From the NCBI GenBank assembly GCA_922989275.2, contig OV277858.1:105200794-105264793 (forward strand): a stretch of DNA of 64,000 nucleotides, written 5' to 3'. The position numbers and the translations under genes are program-made. This document shows positions 50,259 through 60,190 of the stretch, one piece after another. Within the stretch, counting starts at the first letter, position 1, and every line of letters begins with the position of its first letter. Source of the DNA: Gari tellinella. Lineage: Eukaryota; Mollusca; Bivalvia; Cardiida; Psammobiidae. The notes under the pieces were generated by a model. That model made no database searches and was not told where the DNA came from. It saw only the letters and a list, made by a program, of their open reading frames with translations.

Positions 50259-50262
50259 CCGG
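50259..50262. repeat. CCGG target duplication, left
   Basis: CCGG directly before TGTAACAG. Its partner is at 52625-52628. It could instead be the outermost part of the inverted ends, since CCGG is its own inverse. Confidence 0.6.
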
Positions 50263-50559
50263 TGTAACAGCCAATTCTTTCCCCCCTGCTAAAAGTTTCC
50301 CCGGGGAAAGAATTGGCTAGCCAAAACCTTCCCCGGGGAAAGAATTGGCTAGCCAATTCTTTCCCCCCCTAGTCAAAAGTTTCCCCGGGGAAAGAATTGG
50401 CTAGCCAATTCTTTCCCCCCTAAAAACTCATAATTGAGAATACTTTTAGCTAGCCAATTCTTTCCCCCCTAATTGAAACTGACCCCCCTTTCTCGGAGGG
50501 GGGAAAGTTTTGGCTAGCCAATTCTTTCCCCCCCTCGCTATATTTTCGCAATTCAGTGG

Positions 50560-51290
50560 GGGGGAAAGTTTTGGCTAGCCAATTCTTTCCCCCCTATCTG
50601 ACAGTGTGCAGATTGTATGCTTTGACTATCTTGGAGGGGGGAAAGTTTTGGCTAGCCAATTCTTTCCCCCCTGTCTGACCGTGTGCAGATTGTATGCTTT
50701 GACTATCTCGGAGGGGGGAAAGTTTTGGCTAGCCAATTCTTTCCCCCTTATCTGACAGTGTGCAGATTGTATGCTTTGAATATCTCGGAGGGGGGAAAGT
50801 TTTGGCTAGCCAATTCTTTCCCCCCTATCTGTCAGTCTGCGGAATTGCATCCTTTCATTATCTTGGAGGGGGGAAAGTTTTGGCTAGCCAATTCTTCCCC
50901 CCCTCCCATATCTTACAGTCTGTAGAATTGTATTCCCCCCTATCTTACAGTGTGCAGATTGTATGCTTTGACTATCTCGGAGGGGGGAAAGTTTTGGCTA
51001 GCCAATTCTTTCCCCCCTATCTGACAGTGTGCAGATTGTATGCTTTGACTATCTCGGAGCCAATTCTTTCCCCCCTATCTGTCAGTCTGTGGAATTGTAT
51101 ACTTTGACTATCTCGGTGGGGGGAAAGTTTTGGCTAACCAATTCTTTCCCCCCTCTCTTTCAGTCTGTGGAATTGTATACTTTGACTATCTTGGAGGGGG
51201 GAAAGTTTTGGCTAGCCAATTCTTTCCCCCCTATCTGACAGTGTGCAGATTGTATGCTTTGACTATCTTGGAGGGGGGAAAGTTTTGGAT
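50560..51290 (+). repeat. 76-78-bp tandem array, left arm
   Basis: About nine units with spacers of the types GTGTGCAGATTGTATGCTTTG and GTCTGCGGAATTGCATCC. One unit is shortened (51056-51060, TCGGAGCCAATTC). Many are 77 bp, so reading frames shift between units. Confidence 0.9.
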
Positions 51291-52345
51291 AGTCAAATGA
51301 TGCAATTCCACAGACTGTCAGATAGGGGGGAAAGAATTGGCTAGCCAAAACTTTCCCCCCTCCAAGATAGTCAAATGTTGCAATTCTGCAGACTGGCAGA
51401 TAGGTGGGAAAGAATTGGCTAGCCAAAACTTTCCCCCCTCCGAGATATTCAAAGCATACAATTTCGCACACTGTCAGATAGGGGGGAAAGAATTGGCTAG
51501 CCAAAACTTTCCCCCCTCCAAGATAGTCAAAGTATACAATTCCACAGACTGAAAGAGAGGGGGGAAAGAATTGGTTAGCCAAAACTTTCCCCCCTCCAAG
51601 ATAGTCAAATGATGCAATTCCGCAGACTGACAGATAGGGGGGAAAGAATTGGCTAGCCAAAACTTTCCCCCCACCGAGATAGTCAAAGTATACAATTCCA
51701 CAGACTGACAGATAGGGGGGAAAGAATTGGCTAGCCAAAACTTTCCCCCCACCAACATAGTCAAAGTATACAATTCCACAGACTGTCAGATAGGGGGGAA
51801 AGAATTGGCTAGCCAAAACTTTACCCCCTCCAAGATAGTCAAAGTATACAATTCCACAGACTGAAAGAGAGGGGCGAAAGAATTGGCTAGCCAAAACTTT
51901 CCCCCCTCCAAGATAGTCAAATGATGCAATTCCGCAGACTGACAGATAGGGGGGAAAGAATTGGCTAGCCAAAACTTTCCCCCCACAGAGATAGTCAAAG
52001 TATACAATTCCACAGACTGTCAGATAGGGGGGAAAGAATTGGCTAGCCAAAACTTTCCCCCCTCCAAGATAGTCAAAGTATACAATTCCACAGACGGAAT
52101 GAGAGGGGGGAAAGAATTGGCTAGCCAAACATTTCCCCCCTCCAAGATAGTCAAATGATGCAATTCAGCAGACTGACAGATAGGGGGGGAAAGAATTGGC
52201 TAGCCAAAACTTTCCCCCCTCCGAGATAGTCAAAGCATATAATTTCGCACACTGTCAGAAAGGGGGGAAAGAATTGGCTAGCCAAAACTTTCCCCCCTCC
52301 AAGATAGTCAAACCATACAATTCCGCCAGATAGTGAGAAAGAAAT
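51291..52345 (-). repeat. 78-bp tandem array, right arm
   Basis: About thirteen units in inverted orientation. Most are exactly 78 bp (26 codons), so a minus-strand frame of 322 codons (51160-52128) stays open, repeating GGGKVLASQFFPP and VCGIVYFDYL. Other frames are open as well, so I do not call a gene. Confidence 0.9.
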
Positions 52346-52624
52346 CCTACAGTGCGAAATTATAGGGGGGGAAAGAATTGGCTAGCCAATTCTTTCCCCG
52401 GGGAAAGTTTCAACTAAGGGGGGGAAAGAATTGGCTAGCTAAAAGTATCCCACTTTTGAAATTATAGGGGGGGAAGTTTTTGACTAGGGGGGGAAAGAAT
52501 TGGCTAGCCAATTCTTTCCCCGGGGGAAGAAATTGGCTAGCCAATTCTTTCCCCGGGGAAGGTTTTGGCTAGCCAATTCTTTCCCCGGGGAAACTTTTGA
52601 GGGGGGAAAGAATTGACTGCTACA

Positions 52625-52628
52625 CCGG
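52625..52628. repeat. CCGG target duplication, right
   Basis: CCGG directly after the inverted end and directly before GTTTGATTCCC. See 50259-50262. Confidence 0.6.
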
Positions 52629-53111
52629 GTTTGATTCCCACCAAAGCTCAATATTTTTTTTATTGAATTGCATTTTTTTTAAACAGAATTTCTTATCCTA
52701 AACTAATTCTTACCCGTTTATATAAGCGTTTGTCACATATTTACAAATTTTTATTTGTAATGCTATATCTGGTTGCAAGAATTGGGGGGACAGAAAAAGC
52801 AAAATAAGTCACCCCCTTAGCCCACTCGACCACCGGCCTATTTATATCTCAGAGATCAATTTAACGTGTGAAGTGATGGATTACATAATTCAGCCCGGGT
52901 CTATGTCTTAGCCCATGATCAATTTCTGTTGCCTCTTTCGACGCAACGGATAAAGCAATGGAAAATATAAAAAAATGAAGATATGACGGCTTTTCCTAAG
53001 GATGTTTTTAGACTCGTCATATTTTTCTAATACCATGTGCACGATAATGCTATACATTTGGTCTTATTTGAGTATTTTCTTTTATTTTTGCAAATACACC
53101 ATCTGGTTGTG

Positions 53112-53245
53112 AGTCGCTTTAAAGCGGGTTGAAGGTAAAGTTGATTGAATTCTTATGTTAACGTGCATTCTGCTTTACTTTCATTCTGCTAAAGTGGTAA
53201 TCTGTCTTCAAAACTGGAAACAAGCTATGGGATAAATTGGTTAAT
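53112..53245 (-). mobile_element. Family C MITE fragment
   Basis: GCTTTAAAGCGGGTTGAAGG, GTGCATTCTGCTTTACTTTC, TGTCTTCAAAACTGGAAACAAGC. Stem partly unpaired. Confidence 0.72.
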
Positions 53246-53399
53246 AAAGATTTGACTGTAGATTTAAGAAATTATAATCTGTTTGTAACATTAAAAATAA
53301 CTGGAAAAGTGTCTTTTGTTAATGTCTAACCCTTTCCACCACACAAGTGCCTTTTATCACATTTACTTCTTCATCAAATAGATATCTTTACATTTCTTA

Positions 53400-53480
53400 C
53401 AGATGAACACTGAAATCAGTCTGAGAGTAAAGCAGAAATATCCTAAAGGAACTAAATCTGCTTTTCTTTCAGTCTGCTTT
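53400..53480. repeat. Type 2-like hairpin, decayed
   Basis: TCAGTCTGAGAGTAAAGCAG and CTGCTTTTCTTTCAGTCTGC pair around ATCCTAAAGGA. Host family unclear. Confidence 0.6.
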
Positions 53481-53754
53481 AAACAAACACCTGATGAAGG
53501 TTCCAGAAATGCAGCCCGGAACAATAGGAAATCTCTCAATTAAAATTAAATACACACATAACTAGAGAGAGCTGTAGAGATGGACAGAAAATCTAGCTAT
53601 TTAAGCCATGAAGTAACCTGTTTTATATAAATATCCTTTTTATACCTTTTAATTCATTCATCTACAAAATTAAATCTAGATCTAGTTTCACTTTACACAG
53701 ATACAAATAGATAATATATATTATCATGATAACAAATACTTTATCTTAAAGTAG

Positions 53755-53870
53755 CTAGGTTGAAAGTAAAGCAGAATGTGCCTTAAGGCACTTTCTGCAT
53801 TACTTTCGATTTACTTTAAGTAGTCACCTATTTTCAAGAAACATGCAGGTTACGGCATGGGGCAATGGTT
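53755..53870 (-). mobile_element. Family C MITE fragment
   Basis: GCTAGGTTGAAAGTAAAGCAG, GTGCCTTAAGGCAC at the centre, TAAGTAGTCACCTATTTTC, GGTTACGGCATGGGG. Confidence 0.78.
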
Positions 53871-53939
53871 TGAATAAATTTATACATTCAGATTGGGGAA
53901 AAAAGTTATAATTTTATATCTTTTATAATCAAGCCACAT

Positions 53940-54015
53940 TCTCATTTACTTTCAGTCTACTTTAAATGGTAAACTATCTTCAGTACTAGAAACTGGCTAT
54001 GGGGTAATGGGTTAA
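53940..54015 (-). mobile_element. Family C right-end fragment
   Basis: TTTCAGTCTACTTTAAATGG, ATCTTCAGTACTAGAAACTGGC, TATGGGGTAATGGGTTAA. Confidence 0.7.
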
Positions 54016-54490
54016 ATAGATATGTACCTTCAGATGGATAAAAAAAACACCAATTAGTTATTGACACATATCAAGTGCTATGGTGTAAAGGGTTAAATAA
54101 ATCTGTATCTTCAGATCGGATAAAAAACAGTTAGGCTATAGATCTAGATCAATATTAATTTTAAATTATATCTTGCATATTAGACCTAATTGGCACATCC
54201 CAGGTTTTATTTTTAGCCTGCTCCAACTTTAAATTAGTGGTCACCTAGCTAGTATCTTCAGCTAGTAGGACAACTTCACATATTCTTGACACATATTAAA
54301 AATATATATATAGGATTCTATTAGATCTAGATTCTACCGTATAAATAGATCTAGAGACTATATATATCTTCAATAGAGTAAAAAAAAAAAATTGTTTTTC
54401 AAAAAGTGTCAAGTACCTGTGCTATGGGGTAAAGAGTTAAATAAATATGTAGTCTACCTTCAGATCGGTAAAAACAGTTATAATTTTTAT
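54010..54490. repeat. Short local repeats derived from MITE ends
   Basis: The phrase GGTTAAATAGATATGTACC, TTCAGATGGATAAAAAA occurs in altered form near 54013, 54090 and 54435. It looks like amplification of a family C end with its flank. TAGATCTAG words are frequent. Confidence 0.55.
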
Positions 54491-55019
54491 ATTTTGTATT
54501 TATCATCTCAAAAAAAACCAAACCTGTCAATAGTCTGCCTACGGATCTAAAATAAGGCTCTGGAAAATGGGTCTCATGGCATGTCGTGTAGACGGGCAAC
54601 ATCCACTTGATTTATGTTCAGCATATGCATACGGACAATTCTAGGGGGGATGTAAAGTACTTAGGCGCGTATTAAGGTCAGAAATAGGTCAAAGGTCATT
54701 GGGTGCAGATTTTAGAGATATGATACTTTAATTTTTATGTTATTTGCAATCACTCATAGATAACCTAAAATTCTTTAATTTATTGAATGTATAATTGGTC
54801 GAACAATCTAGAAATAGAATCTTCGTGACAGAAAAAACAATTATTAGTCACAAACAAGGGCGATAACTCTTAAAATAAGCCAGTAAATCTCTTATTCTGT
54901 TCATTTCTGCTATAATACCTGGGCACATTAGTGAAAAAATCATACACTTGATTGTACAATCATCAAAGTAGGTTTACGTAATATACTGGTATGGCCCTTC
55001 TTTCAACAAAAAGCCCTTT

Positions 55020-55460
55020 TGCACCGTATAAATTCAAAATGGCCGCCATTTTCGGTTTTCATATACCATTTCTCTTCTAACATTTGTCATGTATGACCAA
55101 ATTTTATACTTTTTGTGTTGAAATAATTGTTTTTAAGCATTAGGAAGCTACTCCAGATAATCTTAAATTGATTTGAAGCTTACTTTTATGCAAAAATGAC
55201 CAATGTTTGACAAAGAAATGTGCTCGTTTTCAAAATGGCCGCTATTTTATATTGGATTAAGCTTATTCATTTCTTAAATTTGACATATATGATAAACTTT
55301 CGTGCATTTTGGTGTCAAAATAAGTGTTATAATGTACTAGAACGCTTATTCATTCAACTTCAGGCCGATTTGAAAGTTTTTTTATTGAATAATCACCAAC
55401 ACCGACATAATGTTACTGTGTTATTTGCTTTAAGATGACCGTTACTTTTTGCACTTATGA
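55020..55460 (+). repeat. Left subterminal tandem blocks (about 185-190 bp)
   Basis: CAAAATGGCCGCCATTTTCG, then TTCTAACATTTGTCATG and TTTTGTGTTGAAATAA, repeats as CAAAATGGCCGCTATTTTAT, TTCTTAAATTTGACATAT, TTGGTGTCAAAATAA, and a third time more weakly. Confidence 0.72.
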
Positions 55461-55589
55461 TTAATTTCGTTTCTTATATTTTCTCATACATGACAATAAG
55501 TCAAACTATCTGAGTCAAAGGTAGTGTTTAACATCACTAATTTTGTAATTGTATATGTAATAAAAACTTGTTTAATGACTTTTTTTGGC

Positions 55590-56400
55590 AAATATATATA
55601 TATATATATGGTTTATGAATAGTAAAGTAGTACATTCTAATGTATAGCAAATAGTATATGTGTTGTCTGTTGTTGTATTATTGCTAATGATGTGTGTATA
55701 TATGTTCATTGTCATATTCACAAATTCACTAATCTGAACCAAAACGGCAACATCGACAATACATGCATCTGTCACTGCAATCAATTTTCTTTAGCGCATA
55801 TGCTTAATCTTCGCAACTATATGTATATGTATATCCAATAAATAGCAGCCTAGTCTAATGTATCAGCGATGTTCCTTCATTCACACTCTACTGGACACTT
55901 CCATTATTTTGCGTAATGCCGCAAAACACAAGCTATTTGGTATGCAAATACTTTCATGTGTTTAAACAAAGCTGCTTGGCTTTTAGGAATTGCGCAGTAA
56001 GGGTTTTTTTGCCACCATCAGGCAAACACGCCCATTCCAACACAATAATTGGATTAAATACAACTTATCTCATGGCTTGTCATACATAGCAATCGCAATG
56101 TTTTGAAGACTTTACTGTTTCTACATTTTAACTAATAGTAAATATACAATGGATTTTGTAAATGTATCATATTTTCCATGAAATGCATTTGATGTGGTCC
56201 ATGCAGCCATTTCTCTTTCCATATGAAAACCATATACGAATTAACAGAACACGAAATAATATAATGCGTTGATTGTGTATGTTTAGATCTCACAAGGTCA
56301 ATTGACAAATATATTAACTTTATTGCGGGAAACCAGCTCATGTTTGATTGTTGTCCAAATGAAACCAACTATTTCTGTATACCAAGATCTATTAGCAAAG
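55590..56400. other. Interior of the 4.7-kb element, no feature recognised
   Basis: Starts with a TATATATATA run. Short minus-strand frames are present but I recognise nothing in them. Confidence 0.35.
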
Positions 56401-56828
56401 GTAGCTCTAAGCCCTTGCTGCTTTGGTCGGTTTGTTAGATGTATTTTGCATTTCGACAAGTGAAAAATCGAATAACGTATCCTATGTCCTGAGCTCCACT
56501 AGCATCGGTAAAATCAAATGAAGTAATGAACCAGATAGTTCAGTCCCGAATTCTGGATAGTCTGACAATAGATCAGTGAATTGAAATCGCACAACAGATA
56601 CCTGACTCTCAGAAATGTACATGTATTATAATACATGTATATGGCCATGCTCTTATTCAAGCTCGAGACAGAACTAAAGGATTTCAGACATTCGGAGAGT
56701 ATGCCTAAGAATTTGTTCAGTCGGTATATTCCCATTTCACAGGCACACCTACTCGCATTGATGTCACATTTTTTATACCTTGGAAACATGTCTATCAAAG
56801 CTGCCACTGGAAAAAAACACAGGTCCAA

Positions 56829-57232
56829 ATGACCCACTACCGCATGTCAGAGAGCCAAAACTTGTGCTCGACGAAAAGTAGAAATACATTGTCGAGTTTT
56901 TATCACCTGAGTGACACATTATTACCAGAAGGGTTGCTTGTCGTAGCATGGGAAACATTCGTAGGCGTTATAAATGCAAAGTCAAATAGCTGCCATGCTG
57001 ATAAGTTGCCGGCCGATCATGAATATGCTGACACTAGAATGATATTCCATGCTAAGGATGCTGTTGCAAGCGTGGTTGATCGTCTGATTGTAATGTGCAG
57101 TGTCACAGGGACTGGTGATGCTTGGTAGGAAATGACGTGGTAACATGGATGTTATCCGGTACAACAAAGCAAATGGGATGCTTTCTTGTTAACAAAATAT
57201 ATGAGGCACTCAAGGTCGACAAAACATCATAG
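56829..57232 (+). pseudogene. Broken gene of the EADTR/DTDV-type transposon-associated family
   Basis: The first frame reads HEYADTRMIFHAKDAVA, then VVDRLIVMCSVTGTG. After a stop and frameshift near 57126 it continues as VVTWMLSGTTKQMGCFLVNK and IYEALK. Uncharacterised proteins repeated in cnidarian, mollusc and fish genomes share the order E-x-A-D-T-R-x-x-x-H-A, a D-T-D-V strand and a G-T-x-K segment followed by V-x-x-I. The D-T-D-V site is not preserved here. Upstream, PLPHVREPKLVLDEK (56835-56880) in another frame may belong to it. Its role in the element, possibly a nuclease-like domain, is inference. Confidence 0.5.
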
Positions 57233-57234
57233 GT

Positions 57235-58230
57235 TTCCATACCTTAACTGATATATAGACACATGCCGGTATAGGCAACTCATGAAAGTCAAGACAGCAT
57301 TGGACCCCACTATAAATATGTATCACCCCCAATTTGCTAGAAACCCCTCTATCCCAATGGCATACATGCAACTTGCATCTTGCTATTGCAATACAAAGTG
57401 CAGCTCGGCAAGATGTGCTTGATATAAAAGCCAACAAGTAAGCATGTATGAATGTGGTTGTGAGGCAACAAACTGTGTAACTCAGATTGATTGGTAGCAT
57501 GCGTCTGTATTAGAATCCCCGCATACTCACTTTTGCTAGACGCGTCATTGTAAACTGAATGTATGTAGATTGGTGATCGGATTGTTTCATAACGAAGCAT
57601 TATGCATGTCTAAGTACATCGAATTGGCGATGAAAGTTCTGTAAAGTTCTTCGAAAGCTTTGTCAAAGGATACCACGAGTGAATGGTTTGTGATTGTTCT
57701 TCTTCGTTCAAATATCTCTTAAACGATATTGATATTTTAAATGTTCATTTGTAAAACTGTACGTTAAAGTATGTGAATAATTATACTGAATATTTACATC
57801 TACTTCATTTGGTATGTGTTAAAATAACACATATACAGACTATAAAGCACAACTTCCCGTCACAAAATTGTAAATACACCATGTTTTAGCCAGATACATA
57901 GTGATAAGCCTTGGATTTGTCACAAAACCAACGATGACCATTTTATAGCAATTCGAACCTAACATAGTCATCCATATTGTATGTTCATGTCAATCTAGTG
58001 TTTCTAAGAAAGTAATACTTGATACAATGATAATTTCCCCAAAGTGAATTTAAGAGAAACTCATTTGGCATCGCACACAATCCAATCTTTTGGCTGATTT
58101 TATATAACGGGGTAGTCCGTGTTTATACCCTAAAACGCATATTTCAGTGATGAACTTTCATAGTGAATTGCTGCTTCATTGCTGCTTCATGTCAATGGTG
58201 TAGATATGTATACATGTCCATAAAAGTAGT
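57235..58230. other. Interior of the 4.7-kb element, no feature recognised
   Basis: AT-rich sequence without a convincing frame or internal repeat. Confidence 0.35.
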
Positions 58231-58289
58231 TCGATTTAAAAAAACAAACAAAAACAGACAATAAATAACAAACAAACAAAAAACATAAA

Positions 58290-59065
58290 AAAGAAAGAGA
58301 AAAACCGGAGTTATTGCTACAAGAAATAACATTGACTGTAAGATAACGTTTGATTTGATTATAAAACTGCTGCTTTTATTAAAATTGTACTAAGTAAACC
58401 CCAAAAAATTCGATATTATAAGAAAACAGTCAAAAATAATGCGAACAATTATCATTAAATATAAAATAGGAATTGAAAAACCAGAGTTATTGCCCCTGGA
58501 AAAGAGCACTGACAGTAATATTAATTTTTTTTGCATATTGAACTGCTCCTTTATGTCAAAAGTGTAAACAAACATAAAAAACATTATGAGAAAACAGTAA
58601 AGAAATAACGAAAACAAATTCCCATTAAAAATTAAATCTGGACTAGAAAAAACAGAGTTATTGCCCCTGGAATAGAGCATTGACTGTTTTATTTACTTTT
58701 ATTTGCATATTGAATCGTTGATTTATGTCAAAGGTGTAAAGAAACATAAAAAAGTTTGATGTTATAAGAAAACAGCCCAAAAAATAACGAATACAAATTC
58801 CCATAAAAATAAAATGGAAAGAGAAAATCAGAGTTTTTGCCCGTGAAAAAGGGCATTGACTGTAATATTTGCTTTCATTTGCATACGGAATTGTTGCTTT
58901 ATGTCAAAGGTGTAAAGAAACATAAAAATAGTTTGATGTTATAAGAACACATATATAAATAACGAAATAATTACTATAAAAATATAAAAAAGAAAGAGGA
59001 AAATCAGAGTTATTGCCCCTATAAAAAGGACATTGATTGTAATATTTTACTTTTTTGATAATATT
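58290..59065 (-). repeat. Right subterminal tandem blocks (about 170-190 bp)
   Basis: Four to five blocks each hold AAACATAAAAAA, GAAAACAG, a run of AAATAACGAA, then CAGAGTTATTGCCCCTGG, AGAGCATTGACTGTAATATT and TTTGCATATTG. Small minus-strand frames repeat ITVNALFSRGNNS-like peptides as a by-product. Confidence 0.8.
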
Positions 59066-59617
59066 TAGCAATTCCAGACATTTGTGAAGTAATTGTAACC
59101 AATAATAGTTCATTTGATATATTTGAAATGTAAATAAAGTTAGGTATATATTATTGTATACAAAAATCTGCACTCGTTGACCTTTGACCTCATTTCTGAC
59201 CTTAATTTGAACTTTTCGAATTTACATCCCCCCTAGAATTTCTAAGATATGTTCACTGAACACAAATCAGGTGGATGTAACCCGTCTACACGACATGCCA
59301 TGAGGGGTCAAAAACGGTCAAAATGTTGGTAGACTACAATTCGATTTCTACTAGCAATTTATATATGAAGCAGGATCTGTAAAGTACCCCTCAAAGGACC
59401 CCAATCATTATCATGTGTATTTATGAGGTAATGTATCGATCGTTTACCTAGCAACCAATCAAAATCGTTTTTAAAATAAATGCCGTCTCCATTGGGTAAA
59501 GACCATGGAGTTTCCGAAATGCGACCTATATTTAGAAATTACTTATCGGCATTACGAAAATTTAAATCTTGATTCGCTTGGACAGCATCATCCGAGTCCT
59601 GACGGGATTTTTACGAA

Positions 59618-59971
59618 TCACCTGGCTGTCTTGCTTATTGCCGATATCATCGTTCGTATGTACTTTCCAGCTGTCGGCCTACTTAGGTTTTCAGAATCCA
59701 CCATCGGCATCTGAATTGCCACTGTCGCCAGATATCTCAGCCCAAACAAAAGTGTCAATACTGGTGGGAGTGGCATATTCCTTAGGGTCGCCAACTCTAG
59801 CTGGCCCAAAATGATGTACACGGTTGCCGGATGTAGCCTGAATCTTTAAAAAATATCAGCCTCATCCAGCTCTTCAAGTGGGTTGGTCCTGTCTTTGAAA
59901 AGCCACGGTATTCTCCGAATAATCGTCTCTCTTTCAGCCCTTCGCAAATTACAGGTGCGTGCAGCGGCCAT
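59618..59971 (-). pseudogene. N-terminal part of a PIF/Harbinger transposase, one in-frame stop
   Basis: Reading from the ATG at 59971 the frame gives 41 residues including IPWLFKDRTNPLEELDEAD, meets a TAA at 59846-59848 (one base from a lysine codon), and continues in the same frame as RFRLHPATVYIILGQLEL, LPPVLTLLFGLRYLATVAIQ and SRPTAGKYIRTMISAI to a TGA. The R-D-R-x-N-P-L motif, the R-[YF]-R-x-x-x-x-[TA]-V block, the A/G-L-R-[FY]-[LY]-A-T-G-like block and the S-x-x-T-x-x-x-x-x segment follow one another as in Harbinger (HARBI1-like) transposases. The DDE catalytic part that should follow is absent: the 4.7-kb element begins about 310 bp further on. Non-functional. Confidence 0.82.
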
Positions 59972-59999
59972 TTTATGGAGCGAAAGTTCATGCACTGAG

Positions 60000-60187
60000 C
60001 ATGGAACTCACACGTTGAGTCTGTCCAACACCATACTCAAGCGAGAATGAGTTTCGTTCTCACTTGAGCACAATCTCATACTCAGATTTCTTTATAAGCA
60101 CCGATTTCTGAGTCGTGCTCAGCGTTGAGCACAAAACTCACCCGTGAGCATGAGATCGTACTCAGGAAATGTTTATAAGCACGGGCC
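60000..60187 (-). repeat. Right terminal inverted repeat and subterminal repeats of the Harbinger element
   Basis: The terminal 43 bp are the inverse of 45346-45388. Inside are several TGAGTNNTGCTCA-like words (GAGCACAATCTCATACTC, GAGTCGTGCTCAGCG) and a second TTTATAAGCACCG. Confidence 0.8.
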
Positions 60188-60190
60188 CAG

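Larger units (their letters stand above)
50263..52624. mobile_element. Foldback element made of inverted tandem arrays
   Basis: Ends TGTAACAGCCAATTCTTTCC and, inverted, TGTAGCAGTCAATTCTTTCC. Next come short modules of CCCCGGGG, TTGGCTAGCCAA and CTTTCCCCCC. Then a 76-78-bp repeat runs in one direction from about 50560 to 51290 and in the opposite direction from about 51290 to 52340. Each repeat holds GGGGGGAAAGTTTTGGCTAG joined to CCAATTCTTTCCCCCC, itself nearly palindromic, and a spacer of about 40 bp in two or three variants. No transposase inside. Confidence 0.88.
50195..52665 (+). mobile_element. tRNA-derived SINE-like unit split by the foldback array
   Basis: An RNA polymerase III A-box match TGGCCCAGTGGG is at 50202-50213 and a B-box match GGTTTGATTCC at 52628-52638, followed by T-runs at 52655. 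Removing the array and one CCGG restores AGGTCCCGGGTTTGATTCCC, a normal T-arm, with the boxes about 60 bp apart. A second A-box-like word (TGGTCGAGTGGG) lies inverted at 52821-52832 in the opposite arm. Could be a SINE or a tRNA pseudogene. Confidence 0.65.
49415..53112. repeat. Wide inverted repeat around the SINE and foldback array
   Basis: The left arm (49415-49505 and 49985-50215) is inverted in the right arm (52815-53112). Shared words, read from the left: GGTGCATTTGCAAA, TAGCATTATCGTG, AAAAATATGACC, TCTAAAAACA, AGAAATTGATCA, GGGCTAAGACAT, CATCACTTCACAC. The 49510-49985 gap in the left arm is filled by family C copies. Identity is moderate, so the arms are old. Symmetry centre is close to that of the array (about 51.29 kb). 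Confidence 0.8.
54572..59306. mobile_element. 4.7-kb element with about 135-bp inverted ends
   Basis: CTCATGGCATGTCGTGTAGA, CGGGCAACATCCACTTG, AATTCTAGGGGGGATGTAAA, AAGGTCAGAAATAGG and AAAGGTCA in 54572-54708 are inverted at 59172-59306. Inside each end are tandem blocks of about 190 bp. A broken gene lies in the centre. Superfamily unknown. It is nested in the Harbinger element. Confidence 0.78.
45346..60187. mobile_element. Large PIF/Harbinger-type element swollen by nested insertions
   Basis: The ends GCCCCGTGCTTATAAACATT and, inverted, GGCCCGTGCTTATAAACATT agree over about 43 bp with very few differences. CAG occurs directly outside both ends (45343-45345 and 60188-60190), a 3-bp target duplication as in PIF/Harbinger elements. 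Inside, Myb/SANT-like gene remains lie near the left end (+ strand) and the transposase N-terminus near the right end (- strand). This convergent two-gene layout is known from Harbingers. The catalytic part of the transposase was not found. Much of the length comes from a SINE with a foldback array and a 4.7-kb unrelated element. Inactive. Confidence 0.8.

Noticed and set aside
50195..50262. Functional tRNA gene
   Set aside because: Only the A-box half is present before the insertion, the acceptor and anticodon stems do not form convincingly, and the B-box lies 2.4 kb away.
51160..52128. A 322-residue repeat protein
   Set aside because: It lies wholly within a tandem array whose period is a multiple of three; other frames are also open and no start context, splice site or domain is present.
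50560..52345. CRISPR array
   Set aside because: Units are contiguous 76-78-bp repeats with near-identical spacers, arranged in two opposed arms, in a eukaryotic setting without cas genes.
59505..59814. Plus-strand frames of 69 and 81 codons
   Set aside because: They are antisense to the Harbinger transposase fragment, which has clear family motifs.
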